Assembly: GCF_043641665.1 (NCBI RefSeq)
Contig: NC_092198.1
Coordinates: 17,358,501-17,422,500 of the forward strand
Reading direction: 5' to 3'
Length of the DNA: 64,000 nt
Source: Enoplosus armatus
Lineage: Eukaryota > Chordata > Actinopteri > Centrarchiformes > Enoplosidae
Under the pieces are notes generated by a model. It ran no database searches. It had not been told where the DNA came from and worked only from the letters and a program-made list of their open reading frames with translations. Positions 46,601 through 60,152 of this stretch are shown here, in pieces. The number at the start of each line of letters is the position of its first letter. Positions within the stretch are counted from its first letter, which is position 1. Both the position numbers and the translations under genes were made by a program.

Positions 46601-49600
46601 TGATTAAACAAAACTAATGTGTCAGAATAAGATGGGATATGCTCAGTAGCACCCCCTAGAAGCCACATTAAGTATGAATCATTAAATACGTCAAGCTTTT
46701 GAACCATCAGGATATTGCACACAGACAGAAACACTGCATTTTTTGCACATATGTTTATGCTTGTGATCAGATTGTTTTTCAAAAACAAAACACACTGTTT
46801 GAATGAAGTGCATTTCTTGTCATCCAATACTTTTCCAGTGACGCAAACCTCTCTTTGAATTTAAGCCCTGACAGTTTATTCTCTCTCTCTGTCAGTTGTC
46901 ATCATGATGAGTAATTGTGCATCACTAGTAATTACAATACTTTACTGTCTCATCTTTCATTGCTGTCCTATATCTTAAAAAAACCCAATAATTAGTCTGC
47001 TTGCCTTGGATGAGCAAATATAAAGGGCCACCTTGGACCGCCAGTCCTTGTTCTGGTTTCCGGACAAAGTGAGGAGAGAAGATGTCATTATTTCTGCCTC
47101 CAAGGGAGCAAAGACCAAAGGAAATACCCGAAGTTCCCATAAGAGCCAAGCCTGACTGTTCCCATCCTTTTCAGATAGGCAGTGGAGATCTGCATCATAT
47201 TAAATGCCTCGTGTGCCCTTTGTAGTTGAGTATCAGTAAGCTGCAGTGCTGCATCTGCGTTTCCGATTTCATTTGGAAGGGGACATGTTGAGGTGAGCAT
47301 TATCCAGTGTAGATATGAAATAGTCTTGCGTATTTTGAAGCTATAATGATAAACAGGCATGGCCTTTCCTAAAGAAAATGAAAAGTAAAAACAGTTATCT
47401 TCTGGTCTGGTCAAAGTCTTCCTTGATACCTTTTTATTCTCATTTTGACCATTTTAAGAGGAAAAAATTAGGACGCTCCAAAAATGCCTCAGTGGTGCCT
47501 TAAAGACTGGGAGACTTGTAAACCTCAGGGCCAGGAGTGTATAGGAAAGTATGCAGTAAAAAGAGCCTTTATAACAGGCGAGAGGTGGATTGAGCGAGGG
47601 CCAAACTGATGCAGGGAGGACACGGAGCCAGACACGAGGACTCAGGGAGTCAGGCTATAAACAGCAGGCTACATGCACATCAGGCAAGACTGGACTTCTA
47701 CTGGAAAAAAAGTGTTTCGCCGAGGAAAAATAACCTGACTGACCTCAGAAAGCAGAGTCAAAGAACCGCAAGTCTTTGGGTGCAAAAGTTAGTTAACTAA
47801 CAGCTCGAAAATAAGTTTTCTTTATTGTGGAAGATCAACCTGTTAAATACACTAAGTGGATATAAACTAGCTGTATGCTAGTATATCTGGTTTGAACTTG
47901 AAGGGTCAGTCAGGTGAGAATAAATAACTCAAGAAGAATACACCACACTTTGTCAGGTGGTTTTCAGTTAAGGCCAATCATTAGTAGCTACTTTATCATT
48001 TATATTATATATATTTCTGCTGTTACACATACACTATTGACTGCAGCGCTATGTTATCGTGCTGTTCTTGGTTTGCTCATGGCTAAATTTCTTGGCTGCA
48101 TTCCTTTGTAGTCAGTGCACCATTTTGGTGAAGAGTGACTGGATTATTGCAGGTTTAAAATGTAGATTTGAAGCCACTAACTTTTATATTTGCAACATGT
48201 CTAGACTTTGGTAATGATAGGTTGTCACTTTTAATGTAAATGGTGTGGTTTTTTTTTTTTATTATCTTACTGTAGCTTTGTTTTGGTGATATTAGAGGGT
48301 TCCTGTAGATGGTTCACTTTAGTATTTAATTTATTTGTCTTGGTAACATTAACACAGAGACATAGCATCAACTTTTAGGGTTTCCTTATATATAGTGTCA
48401 TGCATAGTACCACCAGACTTTTTTCAGGAAAATATACAGTGGAAGATGTAAGACAGACAACAGAGTAACTACTGCAAATTCTTTCATGGCAATGTCCTAC
48501 CTTTTATTCTAATAATTGCTGGTATAATGAAATTTGAGCTGATTTAAGAGGAATTTGACAGGAGGAAAGGTTTTGTTTTCTCTGGGACTTCTGGGTTCAA
48601 CACTGTCACAAACTTCATAGCCAGTGATTGATTCTTCTGTGAGTTCCTGGTTATTTGTGCACAAATATGCATCTAAAATAAATACTAACCTCTTAGAGGA
48701 TATGAAATATTCTGCAGGCATCCCTTTTCCTCCCTCATAAAATATACAGCCCAGTCTCCCCAGACCTCCCTGGGCTTATGCACTGTAGTACAGTAAATCC
48801 ACAACCAGGCCACAACAGACAGCAGCAGGGCTCCATCGTCATATTGTCTGCAGTTACACTCCAGAGATGTCGGCCTTTGTGGTCAACATTTTCTTTTCTG
48901 TTTTGCTTCCATGATAAGCTGACAGAGTCAACCTGACATAATTAGTTGTCTGGGGTTTGTTTGGGTTGTGAATTGCTGCTGTGGTGTAAATCAGCAAGGA
49001 GCTGGCGGCCAATGAGACAGCTGGAAGCCACATTAAAGGACAGGGGCGGCTTCTCTGCCGCCGACCACATTCACTGCTCAGTCGCTTCCCATTGTTTTTC
49101 CTCCAGAACCTGGCAACCGCAACAGCAGACATGGACCTAGCAACTGCAGCCCGGGTTTTGGTCTTATTTCTTCTCACAATTTGTCCCGTTACACCATGTA
49201 ATGTTGGATTTGTGTTCTCCGAGTGAGTTTTAATGTGTCAAGATTCAAGTTAGGCCTGCAGTGTATAGGTCATACATTGTAGAGACTGTTGTTGGATATA
49301 AAATAACTAACCCTAACCCTATGTTTTATTGTATTTGTGCCAAAGTAAAGGATAATGTATACATTGAAACTTCCTGTGTGCATAGCACACACAAACTATA
49401 AATATGCCATACAGTGTCATGCAAACATATAAGCGGCAATGCTGCAGAGTGTGCATAAGGGTCACATTCAGTTAGAAGAATAAATATAGCTGCTTTGCTC
49501 ATAAAATTATGAGGCCAAGGCACAGACAGGGAGCCAGGCTGTCTGAGTAGACCTACTTTTAGTCAAAGGGAAACTCTCGGCACGTGCAGAAACAGTTCAC

Positions 49601-52600
49601 CTTACAGGTCAACAAGCCTGAGAGAGGAAAGTTGGTGGAAACATGCTAAATAGAAACAAGGAAGAGAAACTGTGGCTGTCGAGACGCCCCTTCCCTCCCA
49701 ATGGAGATCTTTTTATGACACTCCCAAGGCTATAATCGCGGTCTCTTAACTATGTCTTTGGGATTGTTGAATGGAAGTGTTTATCTGAACCCCGTGGAGA
49801 AGTGACAGGAATAGCCAAAGGCAGTATAACATGAAACAGCCCTCTGCTGGCCAGAGCGTAGCTCGAGTTAGACTTTTAGCTATTTTGGGTCAAGAACCTC
49901 TGTGCTCATTTTTAGAGCCTATCCAACTGGCCCTGCCTCTAATCAAAGGATCAAAACCACTTTATTCTGAAAATGGGCAATTACAGTACCAACTACATAA
50001 AAATGGCCTCAAAGACCTCAGCAGTTAAGTTTTTGCTGAGTTGTTGATATAGTGGGATTTTCAGCACAGCTGCTTAGGTTTTTAGGAAAACATGCTGACC
50101 AGATATTTTTCATATTTAGTCAAGTGGCAAGGTTGGCATTTCACTTTGAACAACTTTAGAGGCTCTGTTCTTTGAATTTACATTTACATGTATTTATCAG
50201 TATTTTATTTAAGCTGACAAACCTGCCGACATTTAAATGCCTTTTCTCTGTTTTACAAGTTTTACATGTTTAATGTACACCACTCATTTTGGAAACAAAT
50301 TCACCACATCACAGCTGGTTTCAGTTGTGAGCGGCATCCTCAAAAAGCTAATCATCTGCATACATACTCAAGTACAAGTTTGCAGCGTTAGAGTTGCTTC
50401 TCTCTGCTGTCCCTGTGTGTGTCTGTGCATTAGTTATACTGTGATTTAAACATTTGAATAAAAAAATCAATCTGTATAACTTAGAATTAAACATAAAATG
50501 CATAAAGTAAATTAGCTAGAAAACATGTCCCTTTCTGAAATCCATCAGATCAAGAATATACAGAACAAATATTATTAGATGTAGCTTAGATTTTCCTCAT
50601 GCAGAGTGCACTTATGACAAAAATCTCAATAAATCAAAATATGACCCTGTCAGACCCCTGTTGACTGACAGTGAAAAGCTGCTTGACACTCATGAACTTG
50701 AATCTGAAGACTTTGAAAGAGTGAATCGATCAACATATTGTGTCTTTGTGTTGTGGCACTGCCCTGTAAATATGTCTTTCAGCTGTCAACAACGGCTCAG
50801 AGTGGATAAAGAGGCAGGTTCATTAATCAAATTTGTTACCTTGTTTTGATGTTTTGCAGAATTACCATTTTTGAGTCCTTGACTGGACTACATTGTGTTG
50901 TGATATTAGCTCACCCCAGCCTCCCCCTCTTCACCCAAACACAGTCCATAGGGGTCCCCCATTAGAGGCGGTCAGCCCCGCCCTGAGAAGCACTAAGCTC
51001 GGTGACACGGCTGTCAAACAAAATCTCTGCGCTTCCCTAAGTCCTGGTTGCCAGGGGTGAACATCAGGAATGTCGCCGGGTGACAAAGGACGATTAGTGG
51101 CCTGATTTCTCCATATGCTGACATTTGTGAGTTTTCATGTGTTGTGTGGGAATTCTTGGCATTGAGGTTGGTTTTGGATACCACAAAGGGTCCCGAAGGT
51201 CCTCTTTCAGACCCGACACACAAAGGATGTTGTTGAAACACATGTGAAATTTTTGTCTCAATCTGACAAACTAGAGAGAAAGTGGTTGGATAGCAGTATC
51301 AACTCCTGTTTTCCTAAAAGACTGGTGTTTACTGCTATGTGACTTTTTAGAAAGTGTTCAGCTATGTCGTTGTCACTGAAACAAGTTACTGAACAAAGTT
51401 TCTCTTGTTAGCAATTTATATTTTGCATTACCCAACATGTTGTAGAAATATGGCTTGTGCCTCTAAATGCGTTTTATAATAGAGGTGGTAAAATAAAGAT
51501 CACCTCTGCTGAAGTCATAAAAAAATCAATGGTACTACATAAAACAGCAAAAGTAACGCATTTAATGAGTGAGGTGATTGTTTAAATTGTCATCTAGACC
51601 CTGAAATGTGTTGACATTATTTTTATTACTTCACTGATAGAAAGTCCACCTAGGTCCATTTTGGTATATTGAGACATCAGACTCTACCCGACCCAGTTAT
51701 GCTTGATGTAATTTGAACGCCCTAACCATAAACAGTATGAATGGAACATACACGCGACACCGACATCATTAAAGGAAAGTTACTAGTTGTTGAAAGTTAC
51801 TCTGAACTTAACGTAATCTATCCCACAGCTATTTTGCCAAACCTTTCTTCTTCTACAGTTGAATTAGTGGCATGGTTATATGTAGGAAATGCATGTCAAG
51901 CTCTGAATAGCAGATGATCGCTTTATATAACAGGGCTGAAATGCCAACAAAGTTATGAAATTCTTTGCCCCAGAAGGCACTCCTGTTCCTTCCGTATAAG
52001 ACATAAGGTCCTTGTTTACAGGATGAATACTTGTACTTTTAAAATGACCCTTTGTTTAGAATAATGAATCTGCTTGCATGCTCCGGGGACTCAATCTGAT
52101 TTACTTATGTTACCACAGTAGCTAATCGCGTTGATCCCGCCGTTAATCTTCACCGAGTGGGTGTTTTCAGACTTCCTGGTGAAGCAAAGCAGACTGTAAT
52201 CACCTCACTGAACTGTGAGTCTGCGCAATGAAACGATGTAAACCACTTTCGGTCAAGTCTTTACTTGATCTGATCCTTTGATATGACATGTGTAAGTGGC
52301 AATTAGGTGTTTGCTTATTTCTTTTGTCAAAATGAGTTCCCTGTGGGAGTGCAGCCTGAAACAAAGGCCTTAATCTACCTACAAAGAGGGTTGTTTTTCA
52401 GACAAACAAAAACCTTTCCTACTGCAGATCATGCATGTGGATTCATACTGCATGTAATGGATGGCGTTGTGCTAGAGTTCAACATTAACTTACATTATCG
52501 CGATAAAATCTTTAGCATGGCTTAAAAAATGATTCTTTTTTTCCTGATGATGGAAAGATATTTATTTCACAAATGTACTATCCTTTGAAATATTTAAATA

Positions 52601-52614
52601 CTATTGCCAATACA
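40654..52614. other. 12-kb gene-poor stretch
   Basis: No exon, RNA gene or repeat was recognised with confidence. Minor items are T-runs near 42510 and 48250, a tail-like phrase attattgcaggtttaaaatg at about 48147 shared with repeat family C, and two short taaccc units at 49308-49319. Conserved non-coding elements may be present but cannot be seen from one sequence. Confidence 0.45.
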
Positions 52615-52668
52615 ATATCAAGGTGTCGGTACCAATACCAAAATTATACTTTTTTGATACCTTGATAT
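52615..52668. repeat. Short inverted repeat within a dispersed teleost sequence
   Basis: atatcaaggtgtc (52615-52627) and gataccttgatat (52656-52668) are reverse complements with one mismatch around a 28-base centre that includes ggtaccaataccaaaatta. The phrase 'ggtgtcggtaccaatacc' is familiar from teleost repeats, so this is probably part of a transposon copy whose limits I cannot set. Confidence 0.5.
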
Positions 52669-55124
52669 AAACAAAAGTATAAATTATGAACAACAGAACA
52701 ACAAGAGAAGCAAAACGTTTGAGATGCTGTCTTTATTCATGTGTGGAGCCCCAAAACTGACAAAAGGTAGTGAAATGTTATCAGACAAGTGAATGGACAA
52801 CTGAATACACCAATGAATAATCCTGTTAGTTAATTAATTAAAATGGAGAGTAAAAATAAAAATAAGATCATCTCATCTCTTCATTTTTTCCCCTATGTCC
52901 ATCAATTAATTAAAAAATTAAAGCTTTGTTTATTTTACTTTTTTATTTCTCTTTCAATAGCTAACAGTATTTATCTATAGTAATTAACAGTGTTATTTAC
53001 TGAGTTAACCTTTCATCAGACAGGTTTTGGGGATCCACACACATGAAGCCATACAAGAACTTTTCCAAAACATAATACAGTCTAAAATTTGCAAAATTAT
53101 GATCTAAATCAAGAAGTATCTGATCGCAGAAAAAATATACCAGACTGGCCAGACATTTTTCGGCAATTTGTGGTACTTTGTGGTTACTCTGCGCTATGGG
53201 CACATTTTTGTCTGGACCAAAAAGTATTCAGGTTTAATATTCACCCCTTGTATTTACACAGATTTGAAACATTAGCTTCTATATGTTCACAAGCTATATG
53301 TTTAGTCCCAAGTTTAGCCTCAGCCTTGCATGTATAAGCTTTTTTTTGTATTTAGGTGTGTAAAACCAATTGGGTTAACCTCTGGCTTGAGGGGGGATGT
53401 GGTCTGTGATTTCTATTAGCACCCATTTACCACCTGGAACACCCCGGAGCTGCGGCATTCTCCCCATTAATAGCCAAGTAGTTTGTGCCAGACCCCGAGC
53501 GGGCCGAACAGGATCACATCTGGCCACTGCAGCCACAGCCTGGTTATACTGGGCACGTCTGACATGCCTGCCTCTCTCCCTCTCTCTCTCTCTCTCATAT
53601 TGGACTTTAATTGCATCCAGGCCGTCCAGTAGCCGGCAGAGAGGGGTTTCCTCAGGCGCGTCCAGAGAGTTGGCCCGGTAGCAGCAGTTCCATTTTTCCT
53701 CAAACTAATGTGAATGGCAGAGGGAAAAAAACACAGATGCTGTTATGTTACACACATGCTGAGGCTTGAACAAGCACTCACACACACACACACACATACG
53801 CAGGCCGATGCACTCTCGCTTGCACAGATTTTACGGTCACAGTAAAAAAATAAATATCGCTCTCTGCAGGACTCCGGCATGAAGTAGTAGAGGAGGTCTT
53901 TGTGGGAAGTTTTTCTTCAGCAGCTGTCAGTTCTGATCTTATTTGTCATTTAAAATATAGCGTAACTATTGTTTGGTGAACCTGCTGAACTTATCAGTGG
54001 CCACATTTTATGTGCAAACACATACAGTATTTCTTAATAGTGAGAGCTGATGCTTGCAAACATTTTTTAAACTTAAAAACCTTGAAAACGTGGCCTTCTT
54101 GGGTCAAAAGTTTAGAAGTTATATACATGTTGTATAAGATATATAGTTTGGTATAAATCTTACTCCTCTTTGCTTTACTGTACTGTTGTTATTCCTTCCT
54201 TCCTTCCTTCTTAAACACTATTTCCTTCATTTTCCTACTTTGTTTCCTCCTTTATTGCCTTTCCTTCCTTTCTGCCTCCTTGTCTCTTTCTCTACCTTCC
54301 CTCTCTTTCTTTCAGCTGTGTAGCATTCCAAGTTATCTTCTCTCTTCCCCAATGTATGTCCCTCTATCTTCATACCAGTCCAACACTAATGACAAATGAC
54401 AATTAATGACAGCACTGGCATCTGATCAATTCCCATCAAGTGTTAATAAGACAAAAGAAATAAACTGTGGTCGTCCACTGGAGGGTCATTGTCTCTGTCC
54501 AGCAGGGCTCACAGAAAGACGACAACAGAGCATGTCAGTGGAAGTGGAGATAAGTAGGAGCTGATGTAGCATGGTGACCCTGCTCAGAGGGCAGTGTTGA
54601 CTGACGCACGGTGGTGTCGTGTGCAGACAGACGCAAGTCAAACAAGGGGATTTCTCTTTAACTCTTTCCGGGGTGTGAGGGAGAAAGAACCCACCAATGC
54701 TTAGTTTTTGAGCTTTTTGTAATACAAAGGTGCATGACTCAAATTTATAACATCTGCTGTTATCAGGGAGACACACAAGTTTAAGTTATTGTCCGTCATA
54801 TCCTTTATTACGTTTCTACAAACGGAGTAGTTGAACAGTACGTAAACAAAAGCAGACAAAATTAGAGAAGGGGTTTTTATGCTTTGCATTGTGCATAAGG
54901 GCCTGAAACTCAATATCAGGCAGATACACCTCTTAACTTGCAGGTTTATTGCAGGTCATCATAAGTAAACAAACCAAGAACTCATGTTTTCTGAAGATAC
55001 AATTGATTTGTGTGAACCTCATCTGACCTCAGCAAACTCCATTCGAGGAAGACTATGCAGTTGAAAACTCCATCAAAAGCTAGTAAGCAGACTTTGAGTT
55101 AACATTATTTTGTCATACTACTAA
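52669..55124. other. Intergenic; simple-sequence tracts
   Basis: It holds a (TC)8 run at 53581-53596, a CA tract at 53779-53793 and a 125-bp polypyrimidine stretch at 54191-54316. No gene is supported. Confidence 0.45.
54191..54316. repeat. Polypyrimidine (TTCC-rich) tract
   Basis: Almost continuous C/T sequence with several TTCC units, ending in ctttcag. Confidence 0.8.
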
Positions 55125-55419
55125 ACGGGGCCCCCACAAGGGGTCACAAGACAAATCTGAGGGGTCGCAAGATATTTAAGAGGATGGGAAAGCAGAAGAC
55201 ACATATTTCTGCTACACCAAATTCTTTCCTTTAATCTTTTCTTGTGAATTACCAGATCATTTGACCTCTAAAACGTATTCAGATAAAAGAAGGGAAAAAA
55301 GGTCACTCTTTGGATGAACTGGTCACAACCAGTAAACAAATGCAATCTGTGAAGAGGGGTCACAAGCAGACATTGTTTCATTTGAAGGGGTTACAAGCCA
55401 AAAAGGTTGGGAACCACTG
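55125..55419 (-). mobile_element. hAT-like non-autonomous element ('ttgggaaccactg' family)
   Basis: It has ggggtcacaag near the left end, then gaggggtcgcaagat, ggtcactctttggatgaact, aacaaatgcaatctgtga, ggtcacaagcagac and a right end aaaaaggttgggaaccactg. The reverse complement of this end, CAGTGGTTCCCAAC, is a hAT-type terminus found on many vertebrate non-autonomous elements. The left terminus is degraded. Confidence 0.75.
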
Positions 55420-56493
55420 CCACAAACAACTATACAAGTTCCAAGGTGAAGAATTCATTTTCACGCTCTATTCTTATGATATTCTATGCAACAACATTAA
55501 ATATTTTACAGTAATGTGGCTCTTAAAGTGATCTCTGTGTGAGCATGTGAAAACACAAAGTAATACAATTTAAAATTCATACAGACAAATTAGGAAGTAG
55601 TAGTTAGTAGTTTAGTTAGTCTACCTACTGTCTCTCACGTGGAGGCTGGGACCACACACTTCTGACCGACAGCTGTTTTGTTTTTAGCTCCTTCAAACCC
55701 CATCAAGCTCATTTGTGGTCCGCTGAAACCGCCCACTCCCCTCCACGTGGCCCGCTCAGCTCTAGATGAACCCTCTCACGAACAAAACCAGCTACAGGTT
55801 TAAATGGATCATTTCCACACTGATAATAACAAACCAGGATCCCTGTGGTAGATTAGATCTAATTCCTTGGCCTCGTTAAGACTGGGGACACATTTGAGTC
55901 TAATTTCTTTGGACAAGTTTACAGAGATGATTGGTACACCAGGCTTAACCCTCATCAGCCCGTGTGCTTTAAATGGCTTCATTAGTGGGGGATGCTGACA
56001 AACCAGCACATTTAAGCCCACTATGTAGTCTTTGGTCACTGTCTTAAAGCAAAGGCCGCACGCATGCTTTGAGGTGATGGAAAAATGTGAGCAATTCTCT
56101 GCCTTTTTGTGGTCGGCATCCTAAAACTCTTTAAATCCTAAATTGCCGTGTAGATAACACCATAAATGCATGGCTGCTAAGTGAGCGGAACGCTTTAAAT
56201 GTTAAACGATGTAATTACAGGAGCTTTAGGGATAAGAATAGCAAATATGTTAGTGTTTTGGTACAGACACTGGAATGAATGCAGAAATATTATGCAAACA
56301 CTTTTAGTGGGAGCCATTTTTATTCCTGTTACCTCCATATTCTTTCTAAGTGAGTCTGTGGGTGCATGTAGCTGTTTTTTCCCCCTCCATTATGGCTTCA
56401 TATTATATATAGATCGATGAAAGAATCTCATCTCCAAACATCCTGGAAAGCTTTGTAAGACCACTGACTTAAGATAACAAATATACTTATGTC
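55420..56493. other. Intergenic, no gene seen
   Basis: Unremarkable composition. A 76-codon minus-strand open frame at 55809-56039 has no recognisable homology. Confidence 0.4.
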
Positions 56494-56707
56494 TAGGGCT
56501 GCTATCATGATTATGTAATAAAATGTGGAAAAACGACCGTCACAATGGCCCAGATATCTTCAGATAGTTTGTTTTGTGTAACAACTAAAACCCAAAGGTA
56601 GTTTGTTAACGATGATGTAGAGCAGAGAAAAACATTTGAGAAGCTGCAGCCAGTATTTTGGGGCATCTTTGTTGGATAAATGACTTAATCAGTTAGTTGA
56701 TTCACAG
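56494..56707 (-). repeat. Percomorph dispersed repeat family A, reverse orientation, nearly full length
   Basis: It starts tagggctgctatcatgatta, then agtttgttttgtgtaac, aaaacccaaaggtag, aaaacatttgagaagctgca and gataaatgacttaatcagtt. The order matches the reverse consensus seen at 40315-40472 and extends it to the 'agggctg' end. Confidence 0.65.
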
Positions 56708-58977
56708 AGTCCCCCAGGAATTAGCTTAGCAGAGGTGGTAAGCCACCCAGATTCTGAAATATCTCACCTGTGTTCAAATTAGTTACAGGATGAGGAAGAG
56801 CTACACTTGTGTTGTATATGGCACTTTGTGAAATAGCTCTTCTGCCTTTTTGCTTGAAGGTTGATGTTTTATTTCATAAATTTGTATACATTTGAGACCC
56901 ACCCCTAAATTCTCACCAAATATCACTTCTCTAACTAGCATTCAGGTCAAATTCAAGTAGTCCTTCAGGCCGCCGCTGACTCACCTGGCCTCCATCATGT
57001 GGCCATAAACTCTCAGAGCCTCCGTGTAATTATGAGGGGTGTCCCACTGACAGCAGATGACAGCTGAAACAGTTTAGCGGCTCTTTTAAAATGAAGGTCA
57101 GAGACTTTTTTTTCTCTACTACTGAGCTGTTTGATGACACAAACAACAAAGCGTACAGTAGATGAAAGGCGGCGGTCAGGATTGTACCGTTACAACCCAT
57201 CGTAGGTTTGGACTGATGTTACCCTGTCATTTTCAGAGTCTGCCAAGCTGACGCTGGTGAATTAGGTCACAATGTCTGTCGCCTGTGAACAGGAAGCAGC
57301 CCAGTGTTTTGGATTGTGTAGTATTGGATCAGTATTGCTCAGTTTTTACCACAAACTTGGATCACATAACCTAAACTGCAGAAGTCTCACAAATGGCAAA
57401 TCTAATGGTCCAGTATTTATACTTGATGGGCACGATTGGGTAATGTTTATACAGTGGTTGCCTTTAATCTGTCATAATCATTTATATTTCTCAACCCCTC
57501 AGCTGAATGCTTACATTTTGTGTCGTCGTCAATGGTGTGTCTTTATCCAGAAAGCTGTGATGTTTGAAGTCAACTGAAAGACAGAAAGCCCACAAGCTTA
57601 TTGGCCACAGTGATGCTTCTGTGTCATTTTTGGGAGCAATTAGTTTTGGGTATTATTGGTTAGACATCCCCTCAAGAGCAATACACTTCCACTGAAAGAA
57701 GTAGTGCTATCTCATTGCAGACTGGTGACATGAATCTTGGTTTGGTTAGGGTTAGGGTGGCGGTTTATAATGCCATGAATGATGATTATAGAATAGTGCG
57801 GGTCCCTTCAAATTGTCTTTATTTTCCTAAACCAATGGCTGTGATCAGTGAAGTAAACTATTGTACCAGCATCAGGATCATATTTAAAGTTGCACCACAT
57901 AACTTGTGTCCAATCTGTAACAAGAGGTAATACTGAACATTTTGAACTTAAATACCAAGGAATCATGTAATTTAATGTGAGTAAACTCTACACAGCAAAC
58001 TCAACATGTCTGTCATGCTTTATACCAAAAGTAGAGATGTGTATCTATCCCATGGATATATTAACATATTGGAAATGTACAGTACCACAGCTGTATGCTT
58101 CTGTGTATTGATGTAGCCATATATCTTCTGTTGGTTTTCCAACATGTATCCATTCTTTTTACCTCTAACCAAAAGAAACCCAATAGCTCAAAGATGGCAT
58201 GCTATGATTTGGGTTAAGACAGGTGTATTTTTACATACAAATGTTGCTTTATGGGGCTTTAAAGGTGTATAGTGCTTTCAATACCCCTGAAATGAGGTTC
58301 TGTCCTTTACATTCTTTCTTTTATAAACTATACATGGTTCATTAAGGGACGTCTTATAAGACAGAACAGCATATTGTCTGTGGCCATATGTCTGCCTACA
58401 GTACTGTATAATGAGCCCACTGTTCTCGTAAGCTGCTACGTTCTGAGCAGTAGCCCGTAAGTTCCCAGAGGAATGTTAGTAATTAGCTCAGTAATCACAA
58501 GCTTTAGGAAATCTGCAGGAAAACAGACTTTATCGCTGTGTGAAAGTCTTCTGTCTGCGCTACGATGGCTTTCTAAAAGGCTGGTGACGTTAAAGCTAGC
58601 GACATATCAACAGGTTACAGTATGTAGGGCTGGTGGAGCATGGCCCAGTCTGAGAGGAGTTTTACTGGAAAACTGAATACAAGATTCAGCAACATAAACT
58701 TGCTGCAAAAATGTGTCCCAAGTCTGCGGTAACCAGATCATAAAGTGGATGTTTAAATGTTCTATTATTTTATTAACTATTAGCTGTTTTTCACTTTAAT
58801 TTGGGTTTCCTCAAATCAAAGTTATATTATGATATTTTCAGTTTATTACAAATAGAAAAGTTGTAATTTTATGTGAGACAAAATAGGAAACTGGCTTCGA
58901 GGAGCTTAACTGGGTTTCAAAGTAAAACATTACTCTTCTAACACTGCTTTGACTCAGATCAGTAAACAGTCACGTTA
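56708..58977. other. Intergenic, no gene seen
   Basis: It contains a short ggttagggttaggg at 57740-57753, too small to call an interstitial telomeric repeat. No exon is supported. Confidence 0.4.
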
Positions 58978-59191
58978 ATCATTAAAGAAAAGAATCGTTA
59001 GTTGCAGCCCTAATTATTTAGGCGTTACAGTGTCATAAAATAGAGACAATTCCTATCACTATTTCCCTTAGCCTTAATTTAAAGATAAAAAACAGAGAAA
59101 AGCAGTAAATCCTCGAGCTGGATAAGCTAGATCCCCAAATGTTGGCTTCCTTCTGGTCATCGACTAAACGATTAATCAACTAATTGTCACT
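58978..59191. repeat. Percomorph dispersed repeat family A, second inverted junction
   Basis: A forward end (aatcgttagttgcagccct, ending at 59011) is followed without a gap by reverse-orientation body sequence: tatcactatttccctta, gaaaagcagtaaatcct, gagctggataagctagat and gactaaacgattaatcaact. Two copies appear joined at their 'agggct' ends or one has rearranged. Confidence 0.55.
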
Positions 59192-59789
59192 GTCAATCAT
59201 ATAGCAAGCGAAGTTGAGCAAAAGATGATTAGATAAGAACTGCGTAGTTCTTTATTTGTGTCTTCTTTCAACAAGTGGACATCAATCTAACTTGATATTT
59301 GAGCATTCCTCATATTTCCAATTATGTAAGCAGCACATATGGATCTCCTGATCCAGGCAATCCTACAACTTCCATCTCTTTTATGTGGAGGTAGACAGAA
59401 ACAGGAATGTGGGCAGGTGTCTTTGATAAAAATGTAAAATCCTACAAAAGCCTTGATAGACAGAGACGGAGTGATGTCTACCAACTCCCTCTGGGTGTCT
59501 CAGACAGACCTGAGTCATGCTGTAGTCCTCCAAGGCAGCTCCTCAAGGGGATTCTCTGTTTTACTTTTTGACTGAGCACTTGGCTTTCGGCCACCTGGCT
59601 GAGGACTCGCAATGCAATTTGTCATTTTTCTTTTGACTGATTTGTGGTACAAGCCTCTTTGATGTGAGGGCCGTTGTTTAGAGCGCGTTGTCCTCATGGG
59701 ATCGTCGCGATGTTCTGCAGAACTTTCTTCTGGGTTTTGAGTACAATGCGTGTGCCAGTTTCTCTCTCAAAGCATCTCAGCGCTTTCAT

Positions 59790-59795
<6 letters not shown>

Positions 59796-59825
<30 letters not shown>
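59796..59825. repeat. (TG)15 microsatellite
   Basis: Perfect TG run. Confidence 0.95.
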
Positions 59826-59828
<3 letters not shown>

Positions 59829-60129
59829 AGAGAGAGCTCTCAATGGCTACATGGACTCAAGAGTGCTGTATTTGTGTCAGGACTCCCACTCGCACTGAAA
59901 AAACAACAAAAAGCGGAGATGAACAGTGTGTTTTTTTTACCACAAAAGGCTGCGGTGTCAGATGAGACGAGGACAGTGCTTTTCTCCCTCTCACAGTTTG
60001 TGCTTCCACCACACAAATGTGACTCAGCGAGCGGGTGAATTCACACCAACACAAAATGCCTCAAACCCCCCCTCGCCTCTCTCCCTCTCTCAGGCTCTGG
60101 CAAGCAGAGGGGATCCTGAAGGGGAGGCC

Positions 60130-60152
60130 TGTGTGTGTGTGTGTGTGTGTGT
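60130..60152. repeat. (TG)n microsatellite
   Basis: About 11 perfect TG units. Confidence 0.95.

Noticed and set aside
49308..49319. taaccctaaccc telomere-like units (also ggttagggttaggg at 57740)
   Set aside because: Two units are too few to claim an interstitial telomeric array, and chance or repeat origin is likely.
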